Source of the DNA: Durusdinium trenchii
Taxonomy: Eukaryota; Sar; Dinophyceae; Suessiales; Symbiodiniaceae
Direction of reading: 5' to 3'
Length of the DNA: 64,000 bases
Assembly (NCBI GenBank): GCA_963970005.1
Contig: CAXAMN010008635.1
Location: forward strand, 195,565-259,564
Program-made: the position numbers and the translations under genes
In this document: piece after piece, positions 22,374 to 34,067 of the stretch
Position numbering within the stretch: the stretch's first letter is position 1
Layout: every line of letters begins with the position of its first letter
Notes under the pieces: generated by a model
Databases searched by the model: none
The model's input: only the letters and a program-made list of their open reading frames with translations
What the model was told of the DNA's origin: nothing

Positions 22374-22436
22374 CAGCAGCAGCAGCAGCAGCAAACCAGC
22401 CGCCAGCCAGCGCAGCAACAACAACAACAGCAAAGA
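22374..22436. repeat. CAG/CAA-type trinucleotide repeat
   Basis: (CAG)6 followed by CCAGCCGCCAGCCAGCG and (CAA)5 with CAG. No supported ORF uses it. Confidence 0.85.
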
Positions 22437-24135
22437 TCCTTGCTTCACCCCTGTGGAAGCTGCCTCATAAATACAAACGAGTGACAATCAGGCACACCAT
22501 GGGCACAACACAAAAACATGTGTTCTAGATCAATACAACCTATGCCTAGGCATCCCTGTGAAGTGCAGTTCTGCAAGGGCATCGTTTCGAGTCGACTTTA
22601 CACAAGCTGAGTCGACTTAAGGCTAGTACCAGGTACTGTCACGCAAAGGACATGATTCAGCTAGGTTTTCTTTTGAGGAACCTATCACTCTGCATTTTTT
22701 AGCCCGATTCCTGCGGTTCACAACCGCTCTTGACTAAATCAGTCGGTCGCTTCTGTCTGGTCCAACCGCCAAACAATTTTCATAGAAGAGAAGCGTCGGC
22801 TCAGGTTCCAGCTCTATCAACAGTTGAACAAGCCGAAGATCCTCACTAAGACAGCCAATGTTCTGCTTTCAGCACGCGAGTTTTACATTATCAAACGCAC
22901 AAGGTTGTCTGAGGCCATCTCCCCAGAGTTCACACCAAGCTGCAATGGGCAGCCATCCTCACCGAACGCACAACTGCCAAAGCAGGAAGCAAACCTGTTC
23001 TCATCTCAAACGCTTGAGTTCAGTACAGCAAAAACTGGGCCGTGAAGTTCGAATTGCTGTTCATAGCGAAAATTTGGATCCGCTCCTCAGAATTGAACGC
23101 GACGTACTTATTTTATTTGTGTGTTGAAAGAGATCAAATAAACATCGTATAACGCTAAAAGGCTCTTGAGCCCAAGACGTTGCTGCAAGAGCATCTGCAA
23201 AGCTTCCCGGCTCGGAACTCGCTTGTCCTCTCCAGTTCGAGCCACGGAAAAAGGCGACAAAAGTATAAGACCCGTTTTGAAAGCATACTGAACAGCGGAG
23301 GCTCCTGGAAGAGCTTCAAAACTTTGAGATTTACATTTACATCCTCGGACCCTTCTGAAAGTTCCACCTCAACAAAAGGCACACAGCTCGAGATCCAGCG
23401 CCACCACCGGTAGCAATGTCGCTCACAATCACCTGCCTCACCCTTGTTGTTGCTCTCTAAAGGTTTCTTTTCTTCCTCAATTGATGCATTATGCCCAATT
23501 GATTTTGGATGATTTTGGCACATCTTTGCAAGCCAAACACATGATGGTGTGTTACCAGTAGCTGCAAAACACGCGACAAATCAGTAGGATGCCACTAAAA
23601 GCTTCAAATCCAAGCCACACACACACACACCCATGTGGCTTGAGAAAGCAGTCCCACTGCGCAGCTTAGAATTTAGCCAAAATGGTAGGTTGCAGGTCAC
23701 TGTTTCTTTATTTAAACTAAACACGTAGAACGAATGTCGGTTGTGATATCACCAAAGGTGAGGGGGTGGATCGGGTGATTCAGACTGCGCTTGTGCTCTG
23801 TGGCATCCACCATTGTAGTCAAAAAATGCTATCAAAACTGCATCAATTCACCTCAATGGTCTCCGGAGCAACTTCTCGCTTTGGGACTTCTGGTAGGCCT
23901 TCGTGACTTAGTGACAGCATGGTGATGCTCACGTGCAGTGCTTTACAAAGGTGAGGATTCTGCCTTGCACAGGCTTTGCCCACTGTTCTGGGTCACTTGA
24001 CCTGCAGTCATGGTGGCGCTTGGCTGACGAGCGCGTTACCAGTCTGCTCCTTTTGCCAATCCGTTCTGAGGCCGATTCCCAGGAACACGGACCTGAACAG
24101 ACAATCTGATTTCGTTCGTTTGGGGATCCTACCAC
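22437..24135. other. Stretch without a recognised gene
   Basis: Frames at 22824-23127 (plus) and 23155-23523 (minus) are open but motif-free. A short (CA)n lies at 23617-23630. The piece at 23970-24135 may be the start of the retroelement fragment that follows. Confidence 0.4.
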
Positions 24136-24139
24136 CCTC

Positions 24140-24650
24140 ACGGTTCCCCAACACAGAACGAAACTCCAAACCCTGAGCCCAAGAAAACCAAAACCAATGA
24201 GTGTTTATACCAGCCTGCAGCTGACAAGCGACTACCTTCCCACCAGAATCCTTCCAGTAAGAAAGCAAAACTCATCAGCCCAACGCTGGCAACCCAAGGA
24301 CTGCATCGCTGACAAACGAAAATCCATGCAACAGCAGCTTCCCTTGACCAGCACAACCTCCACAGCAAAACGCCCTGTTTGGTAAAAATGCAAGCCCAAA
24401 GTTTTGGCGGGGGAGCCAAAACTTCAAACAACACGAGGCCAAACTGGCAGCATCCTGGCCGCCGCATGGAACCCAAGGCAAACCAGCCCTCACACTTCAC
24501 AGAACTGGTCAATCGAGTTAGACAAGCCATACATGGCACCAAAACAAGGGACAAAACGAAACTCAAGCTCTCCAGGTGCCCTTGTCCTTTCCCGGGGGAC
24601 AAAATGTCCCTCTTGCACAGGTCTGCTGCTGTCCAGAAGTATAGATAGAC
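24140..24650 (+). pseudogene. Hydrophilic retroelement-like fragment
   Basis: The plus strand reads, with one or two frame changes, KKAKLISPTLATQGLHR, then KMQAQSFGGGAKTSNNTRPN, NQPSHFTELVNRVRQAIHG, TKLKLSRCPCPFPGDKM and a stop near 24647. It is basic, low in hydrophobics and continuous over 170 codons. Placement beside LINE debris suggests an N-terminal/Gag-like piece of a non-LTR element. No domain confirms this. Confidence 0.3.
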
Positions 24651-25000
24651 AGACAGACAGACAGACAAATACATAAATGGATTCGATTCGATTCGATTCG
24701 ATCGCGATGCGATGCGATGCGATGCGATGCGATGCGATGATGGCGCGATGCGATTCGATTCGGGATTCGGGATGGATGCATGGATGGAATGGAATGGAAT
24801 GGAATGGAATGGAATGGAATGCAATGGAATGGAATGGACTGGACTGGAGTGGAGTGGAGTGGAATGGAATGGGATGGGGTGGGATGGAATGGAATGGACT
24901 GGACTGGAGTGGAATGGAATGGAATGGAAGGGAAGGATGGACGGATGGATGGACGGACGGAGGGATGGATGGATGGATGCTTATGCATTTGCAGGACGCC
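24640..25000. repeat. Compound satellite: AGAC, GATTC/GATGC, GGAAT/GGACT, GGAT
   Basis: Ordered blocks: (AGAC)n at 24648-24668, (GATTC)n at 24679-24700, (GATGC)n at 24704-24738, (GGAAT)n with GGACT and GGAGT at 24779-24933, then GGAT/GGAC to 24979. Each block grades into the next by single-base changes. Confidence 0.95.
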
Positions 25001-25009
25001 GAAATCAGA

Positions 25010-25484
25010 TGACCACGTTGCGCAACCCAATCCATGTGATCAGGATTCCGGAATCGCCTCAAGCCAGATTTGCTGGCTCGGAGCATCAAAGTCAGCTTTT
25101 CAAGCTGGGACTGCCGTGGTTGAGGTGTCCGAACTCCTGCGTGCGCCGGGGCTCCTGGCTGTCGTTTTTCTCGATCCAGGTGTTGCTTGCCATACAGGCA
25201 AGCTCCCCTCAAACACTGGCAGGTGGACGCTGGAGGCCACGCATGCTCACTGCGGGTATGATCACCACACCCTGATGGCACAGCCAGCCTCGGTTGAGGT
25301 GAAGTGGAGCCAGGAGTCCACACAGCCTTGCCGGGTCAGGTGGGGGGTGTCCATTTCTTCCACCCGGTTGCAGGTCAGCAAGCGTCGAGGAGAGGGAGCT
25401 GACACCATTCAACAAAAATTCAACCGTACATCATTGAGTGTGTGGGCTGGCATCAACTCAGCCATTGCAAAGGCTGCAGCCTGA
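25010..25484 (+). pseudogene. Unidentified 155-codon frame next to the satellite
   Basis: The plus frame reads out of the GGAT repeat without a stop to 25484. Sequence such as LLRAPGLLAVVFLDPGVAC and GADTIQQKFNRTSLSVWAGI is protein-like but I recognise no family. GTTGCGCAACCCA at its start is shared with 29219, at the edge of another GGAT repeat, so both satellites sit in copies of the same parental sequence. Confidence 0.25.
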
Positions 25485-26596
25485 CCGGCAAGGCATCATG
25501 ACAAGGCGCACTCAGGAGCATCCGAAGTAAGCCAGAGCGTGGCATTCAAGTAGCACCGGCAATCTGGATTGCCCACACAGAGCTCGATGCGCAGTAGTCA
25601 AGTTCAGCTGTGGCAAGCTGACCGACAAGGTCAGTTCTTCCCCTTCGCTTTGCCCTTGGCCTCTTCTTGGACGCTTTGCCCTTGGAGGACTCCTTGGGCT
25701 CTCCGTTGGCATTGGCGCACCTCTTGGCATTGTGGGTGGCTGCATCGTCGTTTGCACAATTTGCCACGCGCTGCTGTAGGCTAGCTTGGAGAGCAAATCG
25801 TAGAGCTCTGTCTCTCTCAGGCCGATCTGCATCTTCCAGGGAATGGTTCCCCCCCAACAGGAGGACGAAGGGCTTGCACTCTCAGGATCATCAGCGGGCG
25901 GCACATGTGTTCGCAGAGCGTCGTCAAAATGTCTTCGTGGACAGCCCCTTTTGCTTCTGGTTCACTTCCACTTTGCCCGTCAGCTGCCATTCGCCAGGAT
26001 GACCTGCGTGGGCATTGTGCGTTGCCAAGCTTGGGACTCTATGTCCAACTGAGAGATCTTGGCCACCCGCTCAATCAAGGTGTCAAAGATGCTCTGGACC
26101 AGATGCTCTGCATGAGGAGCATTCGTAGGGGGTGGCACTCTGCATGGCCTCAGTCTATTGGGTTGTGGTCTTCAGCATGGTTGGCTGAATCCCTGCCTCT
26201 GTCGGAGTAGCGAAAAAATGGACCCCTGCTTGTTGATGATTTGCAGTTGGTCTTCGTGTTTCAGCAGCAGCTGGATCACGGTCCGCATCAACTTGCGCAG
26301 ATCCGGTTGAGGTCTCTGGTCCTCTTGGGAGTCTGTCCTCTGACGCTTCTCGGCCGTTCGTCCGCCTCCTTTAAGTTGCTGACTGCAGCAGCATCGGTGC
26401 AAGGGCCCCCATCGTGGCCTGAAGCTGGGTGGGCAGATCCATCGAGTCCGGCGTTTTGATGTCTGCCATCTATGAGGTCGATCACAACCACAGAGCACAG
26501 TTGGCAAGTTGCACCATGACCGGACACTGATGCAGGGTGCAAAGTGAGCAAGATGTTGTTTGATCCACACGCCAGCAAACAATGGTCCATATGAGG

Positions 26597-27543
26597 TCAA
26601 GAACCATGAGTCTCCACATAGTGCTGGAACATCTCAAGAGGTGCCACATCATGGCCACAGAGCAGGCAGTGGTGGCAAAGGACTTCGTGATCCGGATGGG
26701 TCTTGAGAAGCTTCATCCAGTCTTGCTGGGCCAATAGGCCAAGAAGTCCAGGCACCAGACCATTCATTAACAGTGTCAGGCAGAAGTCGTAGTAGAGGGC
26801 ACGCAGTGAAAGTAGAGCATCCCAAGATGCTTCCAGCCCACACGCTGGCGGTGGCCAAACATCACAGCCATCTCCGCGGCCAGAAGCCATTGATGCCCAC
26901 GTGCACACTGGAGGCGCTTGAACATACCGGTGGTGTGGAACGTACACAGTTGGCGTTGCAGGCTCGGAGCTCCATGATCGTGGCAGAGTTCAAGGCAGTC
27001 AGGTAGTCAGTCAGGGCATGTTCATGACGAAGGTGGACATTTAGATGTAGTGCATTCAAGCAGCCATAGTTGCACAAGTGACAACTGTGCACGGGCGCAG
27101 CAGCTAAGGAGTTGCCCGGGACTCCAACTCAATCCCCATGATGATGGAGAGCAAAGAGTTGGATATTGACAGCAGCAGCACAAAGGTTGTCCTGTCTTCG
27201 ATGAAGTCACGACCCGCCTGTACTGCTCGATCAGCAAGGTCACTGTGGCGATGATGAAAATGTGATGTGAATTCTTGCGTACGAGGCACGAACCGCTGGC
27301 ACAGAATGCAATGACTGCTCAAGAATGTCATCCCAAGTCTCTGCCACCAGATGGACTCGGCTCATCATGAATTTCCTTAGTTGCACCGAAATGAAGACAA
27401 GCCCGGCTCTCTACGCGGCGCTTCAAATGATCCCAATCGAAGAAGGCATGCTGGCAGTGGGAACAAGTGGGTAGTCCCAGGGAAGAATCTCTCGCCTGAT
27501 CAAAAATGATGGGATGCTGCAAAAGCACCTGTCGCGCAGTCAT
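26597..27543 (-). pseudogene. LINE-B C2H2 zinc-finger array
   Basis: Four Cys/His modules in order: PTCSHCQHAFFDWDHLKRR with downstream Cys; HCILCQRFVPRTQEFTSHFH (C2...H4H); CHLCNYGCLNALHLNVHLRH followed by EH; and HHCLLCGHDVAPLEMFQHYV followed by ETH. Each shows C-x2-C with a later H-x3/4-H, so at least three are complete classical fingers. They lie in different frames, separated by Leu-rich spacers. Such arrays occur downstream of RT in dinoflagellate LINE ORFs and would bind nucleic acid. Confidence 0.65.
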
Positions 27544-27797
27544 TCGATGCTCAGCCAGGGCGGCAGAGAAAGACGGCCTGGCACTCCGGACATTTGGACT
27601 GGTGTGGAGACACAGTCATGATGGTCCTGTGGGTGTATCTCCCAAGTCTGCAACACCTGAAGAAACTCTTGCGTGGCCCTACAGGAACAGCTATGTACAA
27701 TGTCATGAAGGTGCCACGGCGGTTGGCAAGCCGTGATGGCGAAAAAATGTCAGGCGGCTACGCCCAGTTTTGTAGAGTGATCTTTATGAATCTCACG

Positions 27798-27832
27798 GAC
27801 GGACGGACGGACGGACGGATGGATGGATGGAG
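27798..27832. repeat. GGAC/GGAT repeat
   Basis: (GGAC)5 then (GGAT)4, inside LINE-B. Confidence 0.9.
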
Positions 27833-28294
27833 TTTTTTGCTCGAGGTTCCATGATGGGCGTTTGGTTGTGGCTAGAAGTAGTCCACTGCTCTCTCCTCGT
27901 CTTCCTCTGCATCCACCATGGGATCTTGGCAGCGCCACATGGAGGAATGCTGGCTGGAAGAGTAATACTCTATAGAGCACTGAGGATTTTGGCCAACATG
28001 ACCGCCATGCTCATTTGCAGTTGAGTTGGTAACTGGGCATCTATCTGCTGGATGAAGACAAACAATGATGGCAGTGAAAGAGTGGCGCCGTTTTCAGAAG
28101 CTGGGTGGAGTGGTGAGGTGCCCAACTGTCAAACTGGCGGCTTGTTTCACGCAAGGGAGCGGCTGTCATCGTCTCTGATGTTCCAAAGCTTGCCCCAATC
28201 CTTCAATCGCTGTGGAATTTGATTGCGGCAAGGCCGTCAGAGAGCAACAGAGCCCTTTGAGGCCTGGAGACCTCGTCACAAGCCTGGGTCTGCA

Positions 28295-28480
28295 CTAGAT
28301 GGAGCCTGATCCTGGATGGAATGTACCGTGCACCAGTGCATAGTCCAGGTCATTACACCTGAGGAGACTTTGATCAAGCGCAATGATCTGTTGGAAGCAG
28401 CCCGGTGGGCTGTTCCAGTCTCCAATGAGGACATGGGGTCTTCGAGTTTCTTTGTCCTCTGAGGTTTTCATTGGTCTTGA
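28295..28480 (-). pseudogene. LINE-B endonuclease/exonuclease/phosphatase-like fragment
   Basis: RRPHVLIGDWNSPPG followed after about 15 residues by RCNDLDYALVHG. The (V/I)-x-GDxN motif and the later D-x-x-L/Y segment are the pattern of APE-type endonucleases in non-LTR elements. The upstream catalytic Glu is not visible. Confidence 0.45.
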
Positions 28481-29129
28481 AGCACGCCCAAATGACAAGG
28501 ATGGGTCTGGCTTTGGCTTCCCACAGGAAGGCCTGGAAGCCACACCCGTCGATGGTTTAGCTTTCCAGGTCAGTGACCCCGGCCGCAAACCACTGGCATA
28601 GGGTGGAATGCTTCTTTTGTTAGTCCAAGTGGGTTTCAGTTCCATTCAACTAGCTGCTTGCCAGAAGACATCAAAGTGTAGGCGCATCTGCCTTTGTGTG
28701 AGCTTGGCACGTTTTGGATGTGTTTCACGCAGCGGCCTGCGGCGTCTTGAAGACAGAAGTCTGTACTGCCCAAACTTGACCGTTTGACTCAAGGGCTTGG
28801 CTGCAAGCCACATCAAGTCTCGGTAGACAAGGATTGCAAAAAAGTGACCCGTCTCGTGGTTGGATCCTCAATGGCATATGTACGCTATGGGGACGAACTC
28901 TGAGGAAGCTCTTGAGAAGCCATCCAGGGAACGTGGTACCCTGAAAGGGCCATGCAAATTGAGAGCTCATTTGTACTTGGTAACCACCCCATCGAGATGT
29001 GGCAAGCCAAAGCCATTTTGTCATCCATGAGTCCTTTGGGAAAGGGATCTGCACTGGCACTTGAATGTGGTCTTGCACATGGTCAGTTTGTTGGATCTCT
29101 GCGCATCTGTAGTTGACAGCTCTGGTTTG

Positions 29130-29163
29130 GGATGAATGGATGGATGGATGGAAGGATGGATGG
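29130..29163. repeat. GGAT repeat
   Basis: (GGAT)n with one GGAA and GGAT recovery, inside LINE-B. Confidence 0.9.
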
Positions 29164-29394
29164 CTCGACAGATTGAGGTTTTTCTTTGTCTTTGTCGGAT
29201 GCCGAGGCGCAAAGCCTCGTTGCGCAACCCAGTGAGTTCCGAAAGCAGTCCAAGCCACTTCATGAAGCTTAGAGTTGAATGAAGCAACCTTTCAAGCTGC
29301 CTTGTCGGAGTTGGGTCAGAGAATGACCTCAGAAAGATCACCGTGGCCGCCGTGGTCGTGTACTTAAAGCTAGGGCAGCACGTTGAAATAGGCC

Positions 29395-29495
29395 GGCTCG
29401 CGGTTGTCTCTTGTGCCATTGGGAAGTTTCAACAACCCCGTATAGTGGCCACCATTGCGGTCACCAAAGTGGCACATGATGGCCTGGATGGTGAA
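29395..29495 (-). pseudogene. Cysteine-peptidase-like fragment (GGHYTGLL motif)
   Basis: The minus strand reads FTIQAIMCHFGDRNGGHYTG followed by LLKLPNGTRDNREPAYFNV. H-x-G-x-GHY resembles the His-box of ubiquitin-specific peptidases, a domain seen at the C-terminus of some dinoflagellate retroelement ORFs. It is short and ends at a stop. Confidence 0.35.
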
Positions 29496-29546
29496 ATGGG
29501 AAATCCGCACTAGCCCACAGGGCCGTGGGCAAGGGCTTGTACCTCT

Positions 29547-29990
29547 AATGGATGGATGGATGGATCGACCGACAGACCGACCGACCGACCGAGAGAGGCA
29601 GAGAGGCAGAGAGAGAGAGAGAGGTAGACAGATAGATAGACAGATAGATAGATAGAGATAGATAGATAGATAGATAGATAGGATTGATTAGATAGATTTG
29701 ATAGATTTGATAGATTTGATAGATTTGATGGATTAGATAGATTAGATAGATTAGAATAGAATAGAATAGAATAGAATAGAATAGAGTAGAGTAGAGTAGA
29801 GTAGAGTAGAATAGAATAGAATAGAATAGATAGATAGATAGATACATACATACATAGATACATAGATACATGATAGATAGATATATGATAGATAGTAAGA
29901 TAAGATAAGATAAGATCAACTAAGATCCAATAGAATAAGATAAGATAGGATAGGCGAGGAGAGGATAGATGGATGGAGCGATGGATAGAC
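29547..29990. repeat. Compound GGAT / GACC / GATA / AATAG satellite
   Basis: Successive blocks: GGAT, GACC/GACA, GAGA, GATA, GATTT, GATTAGATA, (AATAG)n, (AGTAG)n, (AATAG)n, GATA/CATA, (GATAA)n, then GGAT again. The minus strand gives Ile/Tyr/Leu-rich frames that are artefacts. Confidence 0.95.
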
Positions 29991-30317
29991 AAAAAGATAT
30001 ATAGATATGTTCAGTGCTATCATAAAAGAAAGATTTTTTTGCATTTTGCAACATGGGCGAAGCATGCAGCGAGGATGGACGCAGGAAAAATGCCTTGCCC
30101 TTTAGACTTGAAGGAAGATTGCCAAGACCAGTGACGCCTCACTGGCGCTATCCTGTCCATCCTTGAAGTGTTCATCAGCATCCTTGGATCAAGAGTGAGA
30201 GTATGTCCAAAAAAAACATGTCAGCTCTGTCTCGTAAAGTAAGTCCGACCTGGATAAACACATTCTTCTTGCACCTCCAAGCAAAAAGCAATCGGTTGAA
30301 ATTGTTGAAACTATTTT
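29991..30317. other. Intergenic, nothing recognised
   Basis: No tandem repeat or coding signal. Ends at the stop codon of the exon that follows on the minus strand. Confidence 0.5.
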
Positions 30318-30453
30318 CTACAGTATCTGAGGTTTAGGCTTCTTTTTGGCCGCTTTCTTTTTGCCTGCTTGCACCACAAAGGTAGTCTTTTTGACTGGCT
30401 TAACCCGCAGCAGCGCGCCAGCAGCTCTATCTTTAGCTTCAATGTTGGTGACC
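30318..30453 (-). CDS. Terminal exon with a basic tail, unknown protein
   Basis: The minus strand has CCTTGCAG|GTCACC as a plausible acceptor. It then reads TNIEAKDRAAGALLRVKPVK, KTTFVVQAGKKKAAKKKPKP, QIL and stop at 30318. The composition, clean acceptor and Lys-rich C-terminus look like a real final exon. The AKKK repeats suggest nucleic-acid binding or a nuclear signal. No upstream exon was firmly identified. A GT-x-GAGTG-rich minus frame at 30809-30991 is a candidate. Confidence 0.4.
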
Positions 30454-33400
30454 TGCAAGGAGAGGTCCATGACAGTTGACAGCGTCAAGAATCACGAACA
30501 ACATTATATATATATAGCCTCGCAAGGAACAGCGGTGCCTCTGAAGACTCGGTTGTTTCTTCCTTGCTGTCTGCCTGTGTCTGACATCAACAAACATCCG
30601 CACCCTTCTCACAACAAACTGAAGGGCTCAAGGATCTAGCTACATCCTGCAAAACGTCTGAATTCTAAATGTGAATACATATACCTGTTTTTTTTTGTGT
30701 GTGTCTGCATTAGATGCAGAAGAACACGGTCTGAGGGTGTCACCATCAGACAGAGCTGACGAGTCGAGAGGGAAAGCTCTTGGGACATTTCGTGTCATTC
30801 GAACGATTCTACGACAAAAATAATGCCAAATCTGGTTTGCAAGGTTGTTTTGCATGTCCAAAATTGCATCCTGCTTTGATCGTCAAAGCCCACAAAGTCC
30901 GTCCTGTGTCGAGCTTGAAGGAATATCGTGACTTTGTTCCTGCTCCTGTCGAGAAGAATCCGGTTCCTGCACCAGTCCCGGTACGGTTCAATTAATCCAA
31001 AGCAGCTGGTTAGCACCCTTAGCCTTGGCCATGGAATCTTCAAATCTATCCAGAAAAGACTTGAAACAAAGTCAATCCTGGCTGAACTCACAAACTGATG
31101 TCCTCTTCATCAGAGCTAAATTCCTGTCAGTATTGCACAATTCACAAGTGCATGGCAAAGGCCATCATGTTTAACAAGCGAGCCTTCAGAGGTTCATTGG
31201 AAACCTGATGTCGCTCAATGGAAGCCCGAAAGTAAAGCAAGGATTTTGTAAGGACCAAACAAACACAGAGACATCGGCGACATCAGTTGGCATCATGTCT
31301 GTCCAGCTCTGTCAGCTCCCTCAACTTCGATTCTCCAACCTGAAGACTGACAAGAATGACCAGACTGACAAGTCCCAATCGGTTCTCATCGTTTGTCAGC
31401 CGGCAGGTAGGAGCTGGTAGGAGGGTGAATATGTGGAGAGGTCGGTTCAAGGAATCGTCTCTAGCCTGAGAAACTCAACATCCTTCTTCTGGGAAGTCCC
31501 ATCACCAAGCGTCGCAGCCCCGGTCATTACAAAGATCTCAGAGATCAGTTGTCTTCATTCATTGTCTGGCTTGCCAAATGTACTCATCTTGTTTGGCTGG
31601 CTGACTTCCAATTTGTCATGTGTGCTTTTTGAGTGTGACCTGCGTTGAAATGCCTGTCAATGCTCCAAAAAGAAGTGAGCCAAGACATTGCCGCCACAGA
31701 CTTGGCCAATCTGTGATGACTGATGACTCTCCACAGATATACGCAATCGGACAAGCTGCCAAATACGCATGTCATATCATGCCTTGCCAAGCAAGACTGG
31801 CGTGGATGTCTGAGTCAAAAAGCATCCGACAATCTGTAGCGTACAAGCTGCTTTTTCACATTGACACATGGAGCCAAGTAAACAAAGTCAATTCCTCGAC
31901 AGAAGGCAAAGGCCATCACGGCCAAACATTATCACTTATCACTTTGGCGTCACTCCTGTAGAACGCATCAACTAGCCACAAGCGAAGAAGTGATGACTAC
32001 ACTTCATCGCTTTCAATAAAATCTGGCTCCCCCTGCGGTCGTCCACCTAAAACTAGGCACAATGACGGTCAGTGTGAGGACCGTCTGCTTGCAGTCAGCC
32101 TAGCAAAGCTTAGCTTGCTGCGTGGAGGTGGGCGTAATGGCACGCTGGCCCTGAGCGTCACATCTGTCACGAGTTGATGTGTTTGCGCATCACAAGATCA
32201 GTCTTCTGACTTGGTCAGCAACGGTTCATCCGACTCAGAGTCTTCACTCGTGTCGTCACCTCGAAGATTTCCAGAAAAGAAAGTAAACTTTCAAAAGGGA
32301 ACTCTCAGGCCAAACATGCAGAAAACGGCTGAAGTCTTTTGGGATACTATTAGCTAGTGATTTGGACACATCTTTCTGAGTGCGCAGCTGGAAGACTCCC
32401 CAGCCGCAGTTTGAACCTAAATGAACCAACTTTGGCAAACACTGCTTTAAGTTGCAGAGACATCTGCACATCGAACATCCAGTCAGCATATTTGCACGAC
32501 CTCATTGCTTCGCCCTTGCGTGTACCCCGCAGATGTAGGAGCACCTTACCAAAGTCGGCCAGCTGGGTTGACTCTTTTGTTGTCAATCTTCCAAGGAGAA
32601 TATGAATAGTGAACATTCATCCGGTTCCTCCAACATGAACATGTGAGGAGACCCTTTTGAGGTCAGGGCGTTCGAGGTTTCCTGGCTGTGGCCTTAGCAA
32701 AATCGCACTGTGAAGGTTGTAGTGGACTTAACATATTTTATACCGCATCGTTCGGCCGTGGAAAAAGGTTTTAACAAAATAGAAGTTGGTGCACTCGGGC
32801 TCGGTCAATGTTTGCCGCGGAGGGGGTGGCTTCGTCCTCACGAGTGAGTGTCAAGAGGAATTATGTATGTATATATATATATGTGTTTGTAAGTGAGACA
32901 CAGTGCTTATTCTCACAGCACTTGGAAGTGGGACATTGCCTCTGAGGCGGAGGGGTGCTGGGTGGAGGCCTCAGAGTCTCAAGGCTCACTTGAAGACAGC
33001 AAAGCAAATGGGAATCTCAGGACTTGCAATTGTTCTCAGCTTGTGCTGAACATTGCTGAACCATCTAATTGCAAAAACACTCACTGTGAGTACAATGTGT
33101 GCGTGTTGGTGTGTGAGCGTGTATCTACACCTTGGAATCACAGGGGTGTTGTTTGACAAGTTTTTGGCCGGGTTCCTTTGTCACGTGTGATCTTTCTCAG
33201 AAGATAGTCTTGGAACGTGAGTTCGCCGGAGTGTTTTCTATTTATATACATAAGGGGCATGCGGCCATCAGTCACTAACCATGCTCAACTCCTGGAGTCT
33301 TTGAGGCCGCTTGAGGCTTGGTGAGGCTTGCGGAAGAGTGCAAGTGCGTCTGTTGTGGGCCCGGCGTCTGCCCGATGGTCCGGCCGAGACCAAACATGGA

Positions 33401-33954
33401 ACATGGGTCAAAGAGCCGAGCAGGAACGACTGAAAGGGTCTCTTTTTAGGCATAAGAAGATTCAGGCTATCAGGTTTTACATGAAGGTGGTCATAGCGGC
33501 ACCAACATTCGAGGGAGAGTTTTCTCAAATATGCATATTCTCCCCCTTACACATTCTCAGATCATCCTGCTTTGGCACTTCAACTTTTTCATCGAGCTAG
33601 TCTCTCTTCGTGAGATGGTGATGATCTCTCGGTGGCCGCAACGATAGTCACTCTATGAGATGGTTTTGATTGCTTACCAGCTGGTTGATATTATTTCTTC
33701 ACATCCATTTTTGCCTAACCGTCTCAGCATTCAAGCTTCACTCCGGCAAGCAGCTGCTCACCTGGATTAATTTATTGAAACACGTCTTTTTGGTCATGAA
33801 CATTTTTTCCCATTTTTCCGGTATTCCCGAACACCTCGGCTCCACCTCCACCCACAGATCCTGACGTCCTGCACACAACTCCATCCAGGACTACATTGTA
33901 ACCATCCACTACTGAACTTCCTCAATCTATCTATGACTCTTTGTCTTCTTCATT
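30454..33954. other. Stretch without a recognised gene
   Basis: Many 60-110-codon frames occur on both strands with no domain. The most protein-like is on the minus strand at 32350-32616 (QLADFGKVLLHLRGTRKGEA, then MFDVQMSLQLKAVFAKVGSF), unassigned. Simple repeats: a (TA)n of about 18 bp at 32864 and a TA run at 30507. The interval 33600-33950 becomes increasingly C/T-rich towards the pyrimidine tract. Confidence 0.4.
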
Positions 33955-34067
33955 CCGTGTTTTATCTTCCTCCTATTTTTTTTTACTTTTCCTCTTCTCT
34001 TCTTCTTCTTCCTCCTCTTCTTCCTCTTCTTCACCGTTTCCTTCTTCTTCCTCCTCCTCTTCTTTAC

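Larger units (their letters stand above)
25512..29495 (-). pseudogene. Degenerate LINE (non-LTR) element, LINE-B
   Basis: Minus-strand pieces in order 5' to 3' are listed here. First is a peptidase-like motif (29.4-29.49 kb), then a weak frame (29060-28725, with PFPKDSWMTKWLWLA), then an endonuclease-like GDWN motif (28.4 kb) and degraded sequence at 28.25-27.95 kb (RLKDWGKLWNIRDDD). A zinc-finger array follows (27.5-26.6 kb), then a linker with EKRQRTDSQEDQ and a KHEDQLQIINKQG helix (26.2-26.4 kb), and a KR-rich tail (25.9-25.5 kb). The reverse transcriptase core is not recognisable, so the copy is internally deleted or very decayed. It is interrupted twice by GGAT repeats. Pieces may come from more than one insertion. 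Confidence 0.5.

Noticed and set aside
24138-25323. Minus-strand His/Ile/Pro/Ser frames over the GGAAT satellite
   Set aside because: Repeat translation; the plus strand carries the only protein-like sequence beside it.
29510-29992. Ile/Tyr/Leu/Ser frames resembling membrane protein
   Set aside because: Pure translation of GATA and AATAG repeats.
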